This document shows positions 49,121-61,755 of a stretch of 64,000 bases of DNA, in pieces. The DNA comes from Sphagnum magellanicum (taxonomy: Eukaryota; Streptophyta; Sphagnopsida; Sphagnales; Sphagnaceae). Numbering within the stretch: the first letter of the stretch is position 1; every line of letters starts with the position of its first letter. The stretch covers positions 13,206,001 to 13,270,000 of the forward strand of contig CM038910.1 of the NCBI GenBank assembly GCA_021904315.1, read 5' to 3'. The notes below the pieces were generated by a model. That model made no database searches and was not told where the DNA came from. It saw only the letters and a program-made list of their open reading frames with translations. The translations under genes and the position numbers were made by a program.

Positions 49121-50470
49121 ATGCAGCAGATGGCGGTCTTGAGGAGTTTGGTTTGGGTTGCGGTTCTTGTCTTGAGCTTGGGGACGATGATTACGGCGGA
49201 TGAAGGTGGGGTGCCGTCTCTGCAGGATCTGGAAAACAAGCATCTTCTGGTGAAGGAGATCTTGGAGTTGAGATCACAGGTAACAGATTTGAAGATTGTT
49301 GTGAAGGACCAGGATTCGAGCTTGAAAATGAAGGACAAGAATATTCAGGTTTTGGAGACAAAGCTGAAAGAGTTTCAATATCAGACCAAAGGGTGGGGAG
49401 ATGCAGAATCCAAACTCGCAGCAGCGCTCACTAAAATTAGCGCTCTTGAAGCTGAGACTGCTGGTTTGAAGGCAACCTCGGAGCGACTGAAAGTGGAGCA
49501 GGAAGAGCTCAAAAGACTGGCAGAGAAGGCGGAGCTTACAGCAGCATTACAGTTGTCTGAGAAGGAGAAAGCATCAAAGGAGGTAGCAGCGCTCAAATCA
49601 CGTCTTCAGAATGCTGAGAAAGCTCTTCAAGTTGCAGAGTCGGCAGTACTGAAATTGCGGACAGAGATGACAGCAAAAGCCAAGGACTTGGCCAAGTCTA
49701 CCAATGCTTGGTTACCTCCATGGGCAGCCATACAAGCTTCCAAGCTCCAGGACATGGTTTCCTCAAGATGGGTAGCTCATGGAGAACCAGCAGTGAGGAA
49801 AGTACAGCAGACACTGCAAGCAAAAGCATCTCAAGCTCAGAAATTCACCAAACCCTACTGGAGATCAACAAGAAGATTCTTCAAGAAAAAGGTATACCCT
49901 GTGATCAGACCTGGCTGGAAGAGACTGAAGCATGCAATGGTACCATATCTGAACAGCATACAGAAATTGGGTACACTGTTCTTGGATGCAAGTAAAAGGA
50001 CACTATCTCCCTTTCTCTCCAAGATGCAGCAAATAATTGATCCTTACATGAAGATCATAAGGGAGAAGAGCCAACCATTTGTGGATCAAGCAGCAGGATT
50101 TCTGGCTCCCTATTTCCAGAAAGTTAAGGCCATGGCAGGACCTTATGCGAAGCAGGTGACAAGTTATCACAAGCAGCTGCAGAAGACAGTGAAAGCAACG
50201 ATGAAGGGGAATGAGTTTTTAGCCAGCTTTGCAAGTAAGGAAGTGATCTGGTTTGTGGCGTCAATGTTATTGGCACTTCCTACTGTTGGTATACTCTTGC
50301 TCTTCTCCTCCATGTTTGGTCCCAAGAAGCGAACGAAGCATCGTGGTGGAAGCAAAAGCAATAGCAATAGCAACCACCGCAGCAGTGGAAGCTCTCTTCA
50401 GAAAAAATCTCGAAGACCTAAGCAGTCAGAAGGAAAGAGTGCAGCAAATCCAAAGCTGGTCTCCAACTAA
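49121..50470 (+). CDS. ER/secretory coiled-coil, single-pass membrane protein (AT4G31340/AT2G24420-like)
   Basis: A single open exon encodes 449 residues. The frame stays open upstream to 48923, but the start at 49121 (or Met4 at 49130) puts a clean signal peptide first (AVLRSLVWVAVLVLSLGTMITA). Residues about 35-190 are a long heptad-rich coiled coil. They are followed by 'NAWLPPW' (near 195) and a series of 'P-Y/F' helices ('FTKPYWRSTRR', 'IDPYMKIIRE', 'FLAPYFQKVKAMAGPYAKQV'). A membrane helix 'VIWFVASMLLALPTVGILLL' lies at about 374-393, and the tail is Ser-, Lys- and Arg-rich. This whole layout, including WLPPW and the conserved segment before the membrane helix, matches the uncharacterised Arabidopsis pair AT2G24420/AT4G31340. 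The biochemical role is unknown. It is convergent with the gene at 54638-52008. Confidence 0.85.
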   Translation: MQQMAVLRSLVWVAVLVLSLGTMITADEGGVPSLQDLENKHLLVKEILELRSQVTDLKIVVKDQDSSLKMKDKNIQVLETKLKEFQYQTKGWGDAESKLAAALTKISALEAETAGLKATSERLKVEQEELKRLAEKAELTAALQLSEKEKASKEVAALKSRLQNAEKALQVAESAVLKLRTEMTAKAKDLAKSTNAWLPPWAAIQASKLQDMVSSRWVAHGEPAVRKVQQTLQAKASQAQKFTKPYWRSTRRFFKKKVYPVIRPGWKRLKHAMVPYLNSIQKLGTLFLDASKRTLSPFLSKMQQIIDPYMKIIREKSQPFVDQAAGFLAPYFQKVKAMAGPYAKQVTSYHKQLQKTVKATMKGNEFLASFASKEVIWFVASMLLALPTVGILLLFSSMFGPKKRTKHRGGSKSNSNSNHRSSGSSLQKKSRRPKQSEGKSAANPKLVSN

Positions 50471-52007
50471 GTGCATGTTCAAATCACATGTGCTATTTCT
50501 CTAAGGTTTGAGCAGTGGGATGGTCAGGATCCTGGTCATTTTTCTTCAAAGAAACAGCCTTGAATGTCATGGTCTTTGTGGATCAATGGTTTTCTCTTCC
50601 AGATAGGGATGGCAATTGGATTTGTTTATGCAATGTACAATGGGGATAGCGGTTTTCTTCAAGGACACAGCTTTGAACGTCATGGTCTTCAAGCATCAAC
50701 AGTAGTTTTCTTCAAGGACAGTTTTGGATGTCGTCTTTGAGCATTGATGGTGAATGTCATGGTCTTCAAGCCACATCAATGGTTTCCTCTTCTAGGCAAG
50801 CATGGCAATCAGGCTTTTTTACTGAGAGTCCAGTTATGGTAGTGTGAGACATTCTTAGAGTGGAGTGCAGTAGTCTGGTTGCAAATGTTCATGTGAACTG
50901 CAGGTTGCTCTTTCACTGTACATCACTACTCACATTACAAAGCCATTTTATGTGCTTGAGGAAAGTGATATGAAATTTACAGGGTTACATGTTATCAGAG
51001 ATCAGTACTGACATTGCAAAGTCTAGTTCATGTACTTTGAGGAGTGATATGAGGACTTCTATTTTTGCAGGTTGTAAGCTTCTTGTAAGTAGAGCTTGAG
51101 GGATTTGGTCATCAGGCAAGGAAATGAATTCCTTTTCAGCATGTTTATGGCATATGACAAGCTATCGTCCAAGCAAAAACATTGGGCTATTCTGTAGTAC
51201 ACAGCACACTGACAGGATAAGTATATGAGGTTTAGTACAACATGAGTAACAAGACTAGAGACTTGCCAGCCACTTGTGCTCGTTATGTTTTGAGTTGTGG
51301 AGCAGATGCCAAATGCAAATCTTAGTTCGTAATTAGAAAAGGCAGAAACAAACAGAGGAAATAGAATATACCCCACACAAGTTTTTCTGTACATGCATAG
51401 GCTCCTCAAGACCTGAATCAGGAGCACAATACTTTACCAGAACTGATGATCTGATAAAGAAAAGAATTCACAACAAAACAGTTTCTCAATGCCAGAGTGC
51501 AATCCCAACAACATCATGCAATCATCAATCTTCTCATCTCAAATTTTGTGATCATGCCCCAAGCCAACTATTGTAAGTCATGTGCCCTTCGTCATACTAT
51601 TACTACTAGGCAATCAACAAAAGAAAACCTTGACATTATGTCATGTCAACACTATGGTGCAGAGCTGTGTTCCCAAAGCAGTCTAAAAGAAAACTTGTAT
51701 ATCACAGATTTGATGGAGACAACAAAATTACAAGCCTACCTGAAGCATTACAGGATTCAGCCACTGACAGGAGAATATGGAAGCAGTCAAGCAAAAGGAA
51801 TGAAGTTGTGTCTCCCCACTATCAACAGTAGGTTAACCTTGTCCTTCCAAAAATTAGAAATTGTAGTCAAATTCCAGTCCAGGTATGTATGAGTGGTATG
51901 CTGAGCTCATCCATTCAAGAAATTGACCCAAAAACAACCCTGATTTGTGCAGTCCACTCCAATTTGAAGTTACAGTGATGAGGTAATTTGAGTGTGCAAA
52001 GATGAGA
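50471..52007. other. 3' region between two convergent genes
   Basis: It holds the 3' untranslated regions of both neighbours. About 50540-50810 contains three imperfect copies of 'atgtcatggtcttcaagcatcaa...ggttttc', a degenerate repeat in the plus-strand gene's 3' region. ORFs at 51059-51427 and 51497-51892 have no domain or splice support. Confidence 0.5.
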
Positions 52008-54638
52008 TTAAGCAGCTGGCCTCCAACCGCCACCTCTTCTACGGCCCCCCTGTTGAGCTGGTGCTGCTTGCTGGGCATTGTTGCGGATACTTGCAAATAG
52101 AGAATCCAATGTTTTAGGTCTCTGGTTCTGCACATGATATTATAACAAGATCACATCAGTTATGAACACCAATTCATAAAAAGAAAGTTCTATTTTACAA
52201 CTGAGCTCAATTGATTGTTGCTTATTACCTTTTGGTGGAAATCAAATCCAATAAGGCATTCCACATTCACAGTTCAGAAAGCCATGGTCAGGAAACTTTT
52301 TTTCCTGTCAATCCTTTAAGCTGGTAGTGTTGCTCAGTGACATTGTAAGGTAGAACAAGTATGCTCAACTGCTGAATATGGACTGTACTTGAAACACTCA
52401 ATACAATTAAAATGCCATCCACATTAAATACCGGGTTGGAGTTCTGGGCTACTGATGTAGCTTGTTGGTTAGGACCAGCCATTGCCTTCCTCCTGCCAAA
52501 TGTTCCTGAAGGCCTGCCTGCTCCATTTCTGCACAAACTACTAAGACTGGTCATGCAATTTTACCATGAAATTGTGATTACAACAAACTTGTGACTCTCC
52601 AATGAACCAAACTCTGTGAAAACAGAGGAGTAGAAACATACCACATTGCCCATCTGGACAAGCTTTCTACCTGTGATGCAGGCTCAAGTACAGAATGGAA
52701 GTTACAAGAAGAAAGAAAGTCCCTCTTGTTCAAAGCTTAGAGAGATATCCAAAATGTAGCAGCTGGAGATCCTTTGGTATGGAAATAAACCGCCAAGGTA
52801 CTCATAACTTGTTTGTACAGAGGCTCAATCCTCAGGTATCCAGAAAGACACCTTCTGTCCTTGGAGTCATCAACTGGGTCTGGTAGTGTTCAAGCCCATG
52901 CACTCCTCAATCAAGAGATGCAATTGCAACTTCATGCAAACCAGATGTGCAACCTTCTATCACTTGTGGGCACCACATGTGTATGTCAAGACCATGTGCA
53001 GCATGATGGGTGCAGCTTTCAATCAATAAAAAAATTCCTTCCAAGGCCCGCTATCACCAATATACTTGCATCCATGGTCAGGAGAAAAAAGGGGCCCTTG
53101 ATCATATGCCACCTTCATGACACAAACTTAGATACTGTCTGCTAGAAGACTCCAGCAGAACCTCTACAACCATCTCCATCTTCAAGAATATTGGCCAAGA
53201 GTGTCATCGAGCCACAAATTCCACTGATGAGGAGTATCTTCAGTGGATCAGGGCAGACAGCACAAGCGGCATGCACAAACAAGCAACACCACTACACAGG
53301 AAATCTGGTAGCTGTTAAGAGAGGATTTGATCGAGAATCTTCAATCACACCAGCCACTCACTTGCTAGGGTTATTGACAACCAAGATCTTCATGTTTCCA
53401 GCAGCAGCAGCATATGTGTTTGCAAGTTTCTGGCCATTGCGCCTCCTTCCTGGAGCATTTCTCCGTCCAGGTTCACTGCAAACCCACAAGAGAAAGTTAA
53501 GTAGACTGCTGAAGCTGAACAGCCATAGCATTCAATACTGCAAGTTTGTTTGTTGCAGTTTGTTTGCTTTCTCACTATATGTGCTTTCCAACATTGAAAA
53601 AGGAAAAGCCACAAGTACAGAACCTAAGAACTTTAGATTCATCAGGGAATTTTACAGTGTAAAAAAGCTGCACCTGTTGTTCATGAATTGCCTGCTTCTT
53701 GTGTTGACCGGAGCAGCAAAAGCTTTCTTTGAGGCAGCCTGAGTTGCAGGAAAACTTACACCTCCATTGTTGGATCTTGCTTGAGCAAGTTTTCCCTGCT
53801 CATCAAAACAAGGCAAAAGTGTTCAGCATATTTACAATGCCCTCATTACTGAATATTTAGAGAAACCATCAGAAGCATCCAGAGGCAAATCCTGCAAAGC
53901 AACTATGGCTTCCTATCAAGTCTCCTGGTCAGGTCTGGTGATCAAATAGGTAGTAGAGGCAGACAATCCAACCTGTCTCATGCTTGATGAGCGTGAAGCC
54001 ACTGACTTCTGAAGGGCAGCTTTTGCCCCTGGACCATTTAGCTTCCTGTTCCCATTCTTGATCTGCGAAAAAGGAACACGGTGTACAAAACTTAATACAA
54101 AACAGAGTTTAGTGTAAGAGAAGAAGCGAAAGATTCGAGGGTGCTCTGAAAGAAAGCAATCTATTCTACCGAGTTATGATACTTACTGCAGCACGGTGCA
54201 TCTTCCCCTTCTCTTTCTTGGTGTGTTTTATGATGTCATCTGCATCATACCCATTGAGCACACAAGTAAAGACCTCCGTCAGGGAAGAGAACTATTCTCT
54301 AGCACCTAGTGACAGACGCGGTACTCTACTCCGGCAGCACCGTCTCTTTCCTCTCACTCGCAACATCACTAGGATGTACGGAGGAAAAAACAAGATCACG
54401 GCCAACGAGGATATCGCCACATAGTGTAGGCTCCGCAATTAGGAAAACGGCAAGAAAGAGAGGCCGGAAACCTTAACCCTTAACAACCGAGGAGGAAATC
54501 TGACAAAACAACCTCTCTCAACAAGCTTCATTTGGAAACGAACTGCAAGCGGAAGTGCTTACCTAGGCTCATTGACATCTTCTGTTCTGTAGAACCCATA
54601 GAGAAATCCATATTTGTCGGAGGATTGAAAGCTGCCAT
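52008..54638 (-). CDS. UIEF: UAP56-interacting mRNA export factor (UIF/UIEF type)
   Basis: I reconstructed seven exons on the minus strand, all with GT-AG borders and matching phases: 54638-54563, 54239-54187, 54062-53973, 53795-53674, 53475-53362, 52528-52432 and 52127-52008 (stop). Together they encode 223 residues. The N-terminus contains 'MSMSLDDIIKHTKKEKGK', the UAP56-binding motif of human UIF and plant UIEF proteins; its LD|D is split over the first intron. The middle is basic and Arg-, Gly- and Asn-rich (SEPGRRNAPGRRRNG, NGAGRPSGTFGRRK). The C-terminus has a second short motif, 'NQRPKTLDSLFASIRNN', then 'GGRRRGGGWRPAA'. Members couple the DEAD-box helicase UAP56 to mRNA in nuclear export. 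No exon exceeds 122 bp, so ORF scanning misses it entirely. Confidence 0.85.
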
Positions 54639-55179
54639 GGATTCTAAATCGCAGCACCAAGATCACAAATCCTCTTTTAAAAGGCACACGCGACAGGTCA
54701 AAAACTGCAGAAAACGCCGCAAGCAGGAAGACCCTTCTTTCGGGACACGCTAGGACAAAAAGCCCGCCGCGACACCCGCGAGAGACGAAAAAAAACACAA
54801 CGCCAGGAAAAGAAGGACGCTTCTTTCGCCTTTGATTCAATCCCCTACTTCCAAGCCAACGTTGCAACAGAGCTCCCTCCAACAACCGACTGCTCAATGG
54901 GGGAAAAAGCTGAAAAACTCTTCAAGTTCTACACCGACAACCACGGTAGGAGACACGGCACACACAGACACACAACACCTTCAGACGTGCGGAGCAGGTT
55001 TTCTCGGAAACTCCAAAGGATTTCCCGGATAATTTCCTTGCTACTCAGGCGATAGAGAAACAGCCACTCTACACTGCTCCTCTGCAATAGAAAAAACAGC
55101 AGACAACTCCAAAAAGAAAAACTGATAAATAGATTGAAATCCTGCGACAATGGTAGAGGAAAAGCTCAGAGGGAACGAT

Positions 55180-55320
55180 CGAGAGACACGACCTAACCTA
55201 ACCAGGGTCGAATCTAACTCCGATCCCTGGTTCGATCCTAACCACCGTCAAACCTAACTTACATCCTTGGTTAGATCTAACCCGAGTTAGATCCTAACCA
55301 GGATCTAACTTGGGTTTCCC
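55180..55320. repeat. Short inverted/direct repeats of 'gatctaacc' upstream of the export-factor gene
   Basis: Words 'cctaacc', 'gatctaac', 'gttagatc' and 'cctggtt' alternate in both orientations, for example 'ggttagatctaacccgagttagatcctaacc'. The segment lies about 550-680 bp upstream of the ATG at 54638. It can fold into a hairpin. Confidence 0.6.
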
Positions 55321-58300
55321 ATTGGCGCGGTCCCACCTTGACTCAACGATTTCTCGTGGCGCTGCGCATGACGCTCCAGATCGCGGCCATAACACGACCA
55401 ACAGATTGCCGCTGTGTGGTCTGCAGCATTGAGATCCCTGGGAACGCGAATTTCCAACACTCAATTGCGTGAATTGCTGAGAATGAGGTGCAATTCTTTC
55501 GTTTTCTGGTTGCTTGTGGGTTTTCCGTTTTCCTTCGCTGTTGTATCTAGTTGGTCTTCTGTTCAGATCAAGCACTTCAATTCAAAACTTGTAATGCAGA
55601 TAATCATTGTTGTTGTTGTCGATCTTGCAATATAGCACGGGAATGTGAGAGTTGCGGAGGTCCACAAATTGAGCTGGATATGTAGGAGTATTGCTACATC
55701 GTGCGTTCCAGAGATTGACACAACAACCAATAAGCAACCTTTGTATGTGTTTAAGCTACGGGTGAATAGAAAAAGAGCATGGAGATCATCAGATCAAGTA
55801 GGAAGGGCATTGTGGGAATAGAATTTGGAGAGTGTAGAGAAGATAGCTACAATTTCTACACCACTTGCCTTGGAAACTTTCAAAGCGAATTCTGATAATG
55901 TGGAGGAGAATGTGGCTGTGCCTGTGTTGCAGGTCTGATGTGCCCATGCTTTTGGTCATCTTCGACTTTGTTTTCTGTTTTGTCTCTAAGAGCATCTCCA
56001 ACAGGAGGCATTAAAGCAGTTTGCAACTGCAAACTAGCGGCCCCCATAAAAAATCCCAATTCATGAATGCCCCAATGGTCATCAAACCCTGCAAATAAGA
56101 TAGTGGTGCCAGAAAATTTTCCACCAAGCTCCACATTTTGTGCATTGTATCAAGCTCTAGAGATGGCTTTGGAGAGGTGGTCAAATCATGTTGACCAATT
56201 GATTCTTTGGTTGTTTCGTTGGAGTTTTGTTGCTTGTAACAGCTATGGTGACAAAAGAATCTGATACAATAGTGGCTGCAAAATCCATGAAGGGAAAAAA
56301 CTTAGTGGCAAAGGAAGCCGGTCGTTGTTTGTTCATGTTTAGTAGAATCCTATCGCAGGGAATGGCCCAAAAAATCAAGCATTTTGAGTGCAAATAGCAA
56401 CACATTACAATTGTAATCAACCAGATTCCAGTGGAAAACATCCAACTTGAAGCTTAGAGAGAAAGTGAGGACTAATCAAACATGATGTGGAAATTTTTTG
56501 TGACAATTATCAAGCTATTATTGCCCTCAATGAATCTAGCAATTCTAATGAAGATATTTTGCAAAAAGCTCGAGTTTTTCAAGTCAAAAGCATCATAGGA
56601 AAATTGTGTTTGCTTTTCTACATTTTTGACCAGTTGATCGTCAAAGATGTTCTTTAGTGGTCAAAAATGAAAAAGGAAAGTAAAAAAAATGCTCTCATGT
56701 AAAGCTTGAATAGTTGAATGCATAGATGAATTTGTAGACATGGTGAAAGTAAATCAACAAGAACATTTCAGTGGGTTCAAGGCTTTGAAGTGGCCACAAC
56801 ATGTAGCCAGGGATGATAAAAACATGTTGTAATGAAAGAATGTGTGCTCAGAGCCCGAGCAAAAGCAACCATAAATACGGTAGGTACAAGGCAAGCTGTT
56901 GTATAAGTTTAGAACCTGAGCTTAAAGCATAGAGTTGAAACTTGGGATGGTAAAATACCTTTTCCCCTATATACATGCAAGTAAAACTCAAAATGAGTTA
57001 ATTACAAAATGAGTGTTATGTAAGGAAATTTAGAAATAAACATGAGGATGAAGGTAAGCATTCATTCTCAATATATATGAATGATTTTTTTCATTCATCT
57101 AATGTATGAATGAAAAAATAAGTCGAATTTACATGTTTTTAATATATAAATTTTCCAACAAAATTATGGATGAATGTTTTAATTTATCATTAAGTTTTTA
57201 TCAATTTTTTTTTTTTCTTAATTTTAATTAACTAGAGCTTCATGAAACATAATTTAATTTTACATGATATAACATTTGAGTAATATAATGTAAATTTCAT
57301 TATAAATGTATTGATGGTTATGATTTTAAATGTCATTATTTTTAATATGTTTTAATTATACTCCTATTATCATCCTAGCATCCACCCCATGGTTGTTTTT
57401 TTTTCTGTTTTTTTCCTATATATATATATATATATATGAACAAACTAACCTAGTGTCATTGATGACAATGGATTTTCTTTTCTTTTCCAAAGGTGGTACA
57501 ACTTCCTTCAAAACTATTTATAAGCATCGTGGACAACAATGAAAGATTTTTTTCATTCTTTTATGAAGGTGACACAACTTTCATCAAATCTAATTAGTGT
57601 TGTTGACAACAATGAGTTTTGAATGTTTTAGATATCTTTAAACTACCTATTGGGGTGAGAACATGTTAAAGTATACCAAAAAAATAGTCCTCTTGGGTAA
57701 AAAAACACAAACTTGTGACAAGTAAATTAGAAAATAGATGATGCCTTAAGAGATTGTCCTTTTGAACTACATGAAGGCATAAAATGTGATATGTTGAAGT
57801 TTTTGAAAGTTTCAAAAGTTGTATCAACTTTTTAAGAAACTAATTTTCAATTTACTTTGCAAAATTTGCCAGTTTGTCTTGTTGTGAGAAAATACATTCA
57901 AAGTAGGTCAAAAAAAATTTATTTGGAAATTTCACTCATATGTTGCATTTTGAAAGGGTTTGGGCCATGTTTTAATGTATCAAACACATGCAATGCATTT
58001 TAGTGTCATATCAAAAAACATGTTTTGGATGCCAAATTTGAGTTTATGAAAAACTTACTTTTGAAGGGCTTCACATTATCATAATCCAAAAATTCAAATT
58101 CCAAAAAATGAGTATTAAAGTGCATAATGACTCAAACATTAATAACACATCATTTGAATTGTTTGATTTGGAAAATATGCAATATTAACCAAAGTAATAA
58201 ACTTTCAATAAATAAATAAATTAGTGAAAGTAATAATATATGTTAAGAATGATCATCTATGGTTTATTTATTCATTTAAATCAATCTTCCATTGAATGTT

Positions 58301-61300
58301 GGAGTAACCCCTTTCCTTCTGTTGAAACTTGAAACCAACAACAAGTTGAACACAACAGAACTACAAATAACGGTTGGGGAACAAGGGGCATGGAATATGG
58401 TGAAGCTGGAAAAGCTCAAAGGTAACTCATAGTCTTCTGGCAAGAATAAAACATAGAAAAGAGCAAGGAGTTAACAAACTTAGCAACAGATTAAGAGAAT
58501 GGAGGCGACAAATTGTGGGAGATGTGGATCACAAATAGGCTCTTTTGATGGCGTAGATGTGGTTGCTTGACGATATTAATGGTTGGAGATTATGCTATTT
58601 AATGATGCCCCATTAATAACCTTAGTTGGAGTTGGTGATTCTAACGTAAATTCACGATATTATAAGGTCTAGATGTAAAACCTAGATTTTCAAGTAATTT
58701 CTTATGAAAAATCATTTTGTACAAATGGTTAGGGTTGTTTTAAAGTCGAAAATTGACGATAATTGACTAGAAAAAAAACATTGTTCCATGATGTCATGTG
58801 TTCCTATGTCAACATCTACAACTATTGTTATCACCACAAATACAAAACATAACATGAAAATACCTTAAATGATATCACCATGTTCAACCTTTTGGTGATT
58901 CAAAATATGATTCACTTACAACAAGGTAGGAATCCAAGCCTAAAATAGAAAACAAATCCTAATAAAATATGCAAAAGAAATTTGCATGACATAAAAAAAT
59001 GTAACAACAAACATGTGTTTTGGAATCTAGGATTATATCCTATCCACAAAAAAAAATCCCAAACCTTGTTCACAATTGAAACGGTACAAAATAAAACCCA
59101 AACAACTTTAAGTTAATTTAGTTTATCCTTAATTAAGTAACCGAGCATGGAAAATCAGACCAAAAATTTACCTTGTAATATAAATGGAAAGTGACCATCA
59201 AATAGGCCTTGGTATATTGAATTTTAAAATATTATTTATTTCAATGATTAATTATATGAAGTTTTTTTACTTTGCTATAACTATGCTTTAAAACCAGGTT
59301 TAAAATAGGTTTGTATATGTTCATCAAAATTCAAGTAAATGTCACAACCTACAAATTAGATTACAAGTAGATTAAATATTGATTTTATTCAATTTTGAAG
59401 TCAATGACATGCAAAACATATTAATGGACTTTTACATTTTTCATAATAAAATTGAAATATATTTAATTTATAATATAAAAGTAGGAATGAACATAATATT
59501 GTTAATTTCATTCTTGCTTGTTACCTATTTTTATTGTACTAAAGTTTTTAAAATTTTGTGTTTGAATAATCAAAAGTCACAGGAAGTATGGAGGCTTCCA
59601 TAATGAGACTTTAAAAAAGTTTTGAATTTACCTTTTAATGTTTATGTCGAAAATCATCATATTTAAAATTTGAGATTTGAGTGGATGTATTTTTTGGTCC
59701 ATTTTATCATGCTTAGACCCTAAGACTTAACCAAACAATTAAACTAACACACTTGACAATGAATCCTAGCTGAAGAATTTTAAACCCAAGTAATGAATTT
59801 CTAATATGGCCAAACAAAGTCCCTAGGGCAATATGTGTCAAAATTTGAAAATATATAAACATTTTTTAAATGAAAAAGACTTGAATGCCAATTTGAAGAT
59901 GAGAAAATCAAAGTTTCAATGTTTCATGTGTTTGACATTACTTTAAAATATATAAGAAAAACACTTTATCCCTAATGCAAAAGTTTCTTACCATAAACTT
60001 TATTTTCATTGTTTCAAATTTCAACAAAAGTCACATATTTTTACATCATAAATTGTACTTTAATGAACTAAGTTGCATTTAATTCCACTTCCATTACACC
60101 TCTAATGAAAAACATATCATTTTAAAATCATATGACGAAATTAAAATTACCACATTAAGAATAATCTTAAATTACAAATCATTTGAAGTCATGATGTTAA
60201 TAAGAACAATGCATAACTTTTGAGGCCCACCTTATTAGGTCTCAATTTATAATGCATTCATATTTTATGATATTCATATAGCTTGATTAGTGTGAAAAAA
60301 AAATAGTTATGTGGTAAGATGAATGGATGTAATGTGAAGAGAGGTTAGTTAGGGTTTTAGTTTTGATCACATTAGCTTTGAACTGAAAAGAAACAAAGTT
60401 GGTGAAAATAATTGTTGTTTTTTTTGCAAAGTTCGATGCAAAAGAATAAGGTCTTTTAGTTATTAAAACTTGAGGACACAAGGTTTGACATGAATTTCAT
60501 AATGTTAAAAAGATTGTTGAAAATGAAACTATAACTTGATGTGTAACTTGATGTAATTACACAATTACTTAAGTAATTGTTTAAAGGGGTAAATTGAGTG
60601 GTAGGATTCCATAATTTGGTTATGGTGCATTAACTTTCACATATTAATTTATGTGCAAGTCATGTGCACCATATGATATTGTTTCCTGTGATTAATTGTG
60701 GAATCACATGGGGGACCATGTGATTTTGTTTCCTTTTGATTATTTGGGGAACCATGTGGTGAATAAGTTTTAGAAAGTTTCTTGATTAGTTTCCTTTTGA
60801 TTAATATAGAAGGGGGTGTTTGTGACCTTGAAAAACACTTTCACTTGTACAAAGTTATAGTATGAATATAAAGTTTGTGAGAATTGAAGTTTTGATTTTG
60901 AAAGGCTTTTGATTTTGAATGGTTTTGGTGTTGTTTGTGTTTAGTTCATGGTAGGAGAATGGTGAAATTTGCATAGCCAATAAAAGGATGAGAAAATAAT
61001 TTTGCAACCAAAAACATAGATTTCATAATTATGTAATAATCATACATAGTTTCAGTCCTAAACCTGTTTGTGTTGTACAAAACCTCGATTGGAACACTAG
61101 TGTCATCCTGTGAGGGCCTCTTTTGAGTATATATGCAATTAAAACAATGAAATATTTTTCTTTTCAAAGAAAACAAACACCTAGCTTATGTGTTTGGCAA
61201 CATTAGATAACATGACAAAGTTTTCAATCAAGATTACCCGAATATCTTTTGTAAAGTGGCCTAGGGAAGATGAAAAATAAGATTATGATGTACTTTTCGA

Positions 61301-61740
61301 TTTTCTTTGCAATAAAAGCAAAAATTTTGTACTCAATGTACTAAGAACTTCTCTATATCTCATATTTGTTTACATAGACATGCCCTGGAAAGTACATGTA
61401 CTCTGCACCAGTGACTATGATTGAGTGATTATCTTAATAATGAACTATTTGAAACATCCATATGGTTGAATATTATTCCATTGATTATTTAAATCGTTGC
61501 TGATTTGAAACTCTCTTTCTCACCTGGGTGAAAGGATTGTAATATTCAACTAAATAATCTTGAGAAAAGTGAGAAAACAATTGTGAGGTGTTCAAAGCTT
61601 CACCCTAAATGATCACATAATCAAACTTTGAATTATCATATATGTGACTCAGATAATTGAACCTTGAACCCCTTAATGTAAGTATCTATCCCCAAAATAG
61701 ACAAAAGCAATTCTCTTCACAAACTTCACAATTACCATTC
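55321..61740. other. Long intergenic region
   Basis: The left 1.2 kb is less AT-rich and contains small ORFs without domains (for example 55414-55635 and 56067-56264). From about 56900 it becomes strongly AT-rich, with a (TA)n run at 57418-57438. At 60640-60810 'gtttccttttgattaat' and 'gggaaccatgtg' strings are repeated two or three times. No exon or RNA gene is supported. Confidence 0.5.
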
Positions 61741-61755
61741 TACAGTAATCCAATC

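Noticed and set aside
53191-53742. A 183-residue plus-strand ORF
   Set aside because: It is antisense to two exons of the export-factor gene (53674-53795 and 53362-53475) and spans its intron; no domain.
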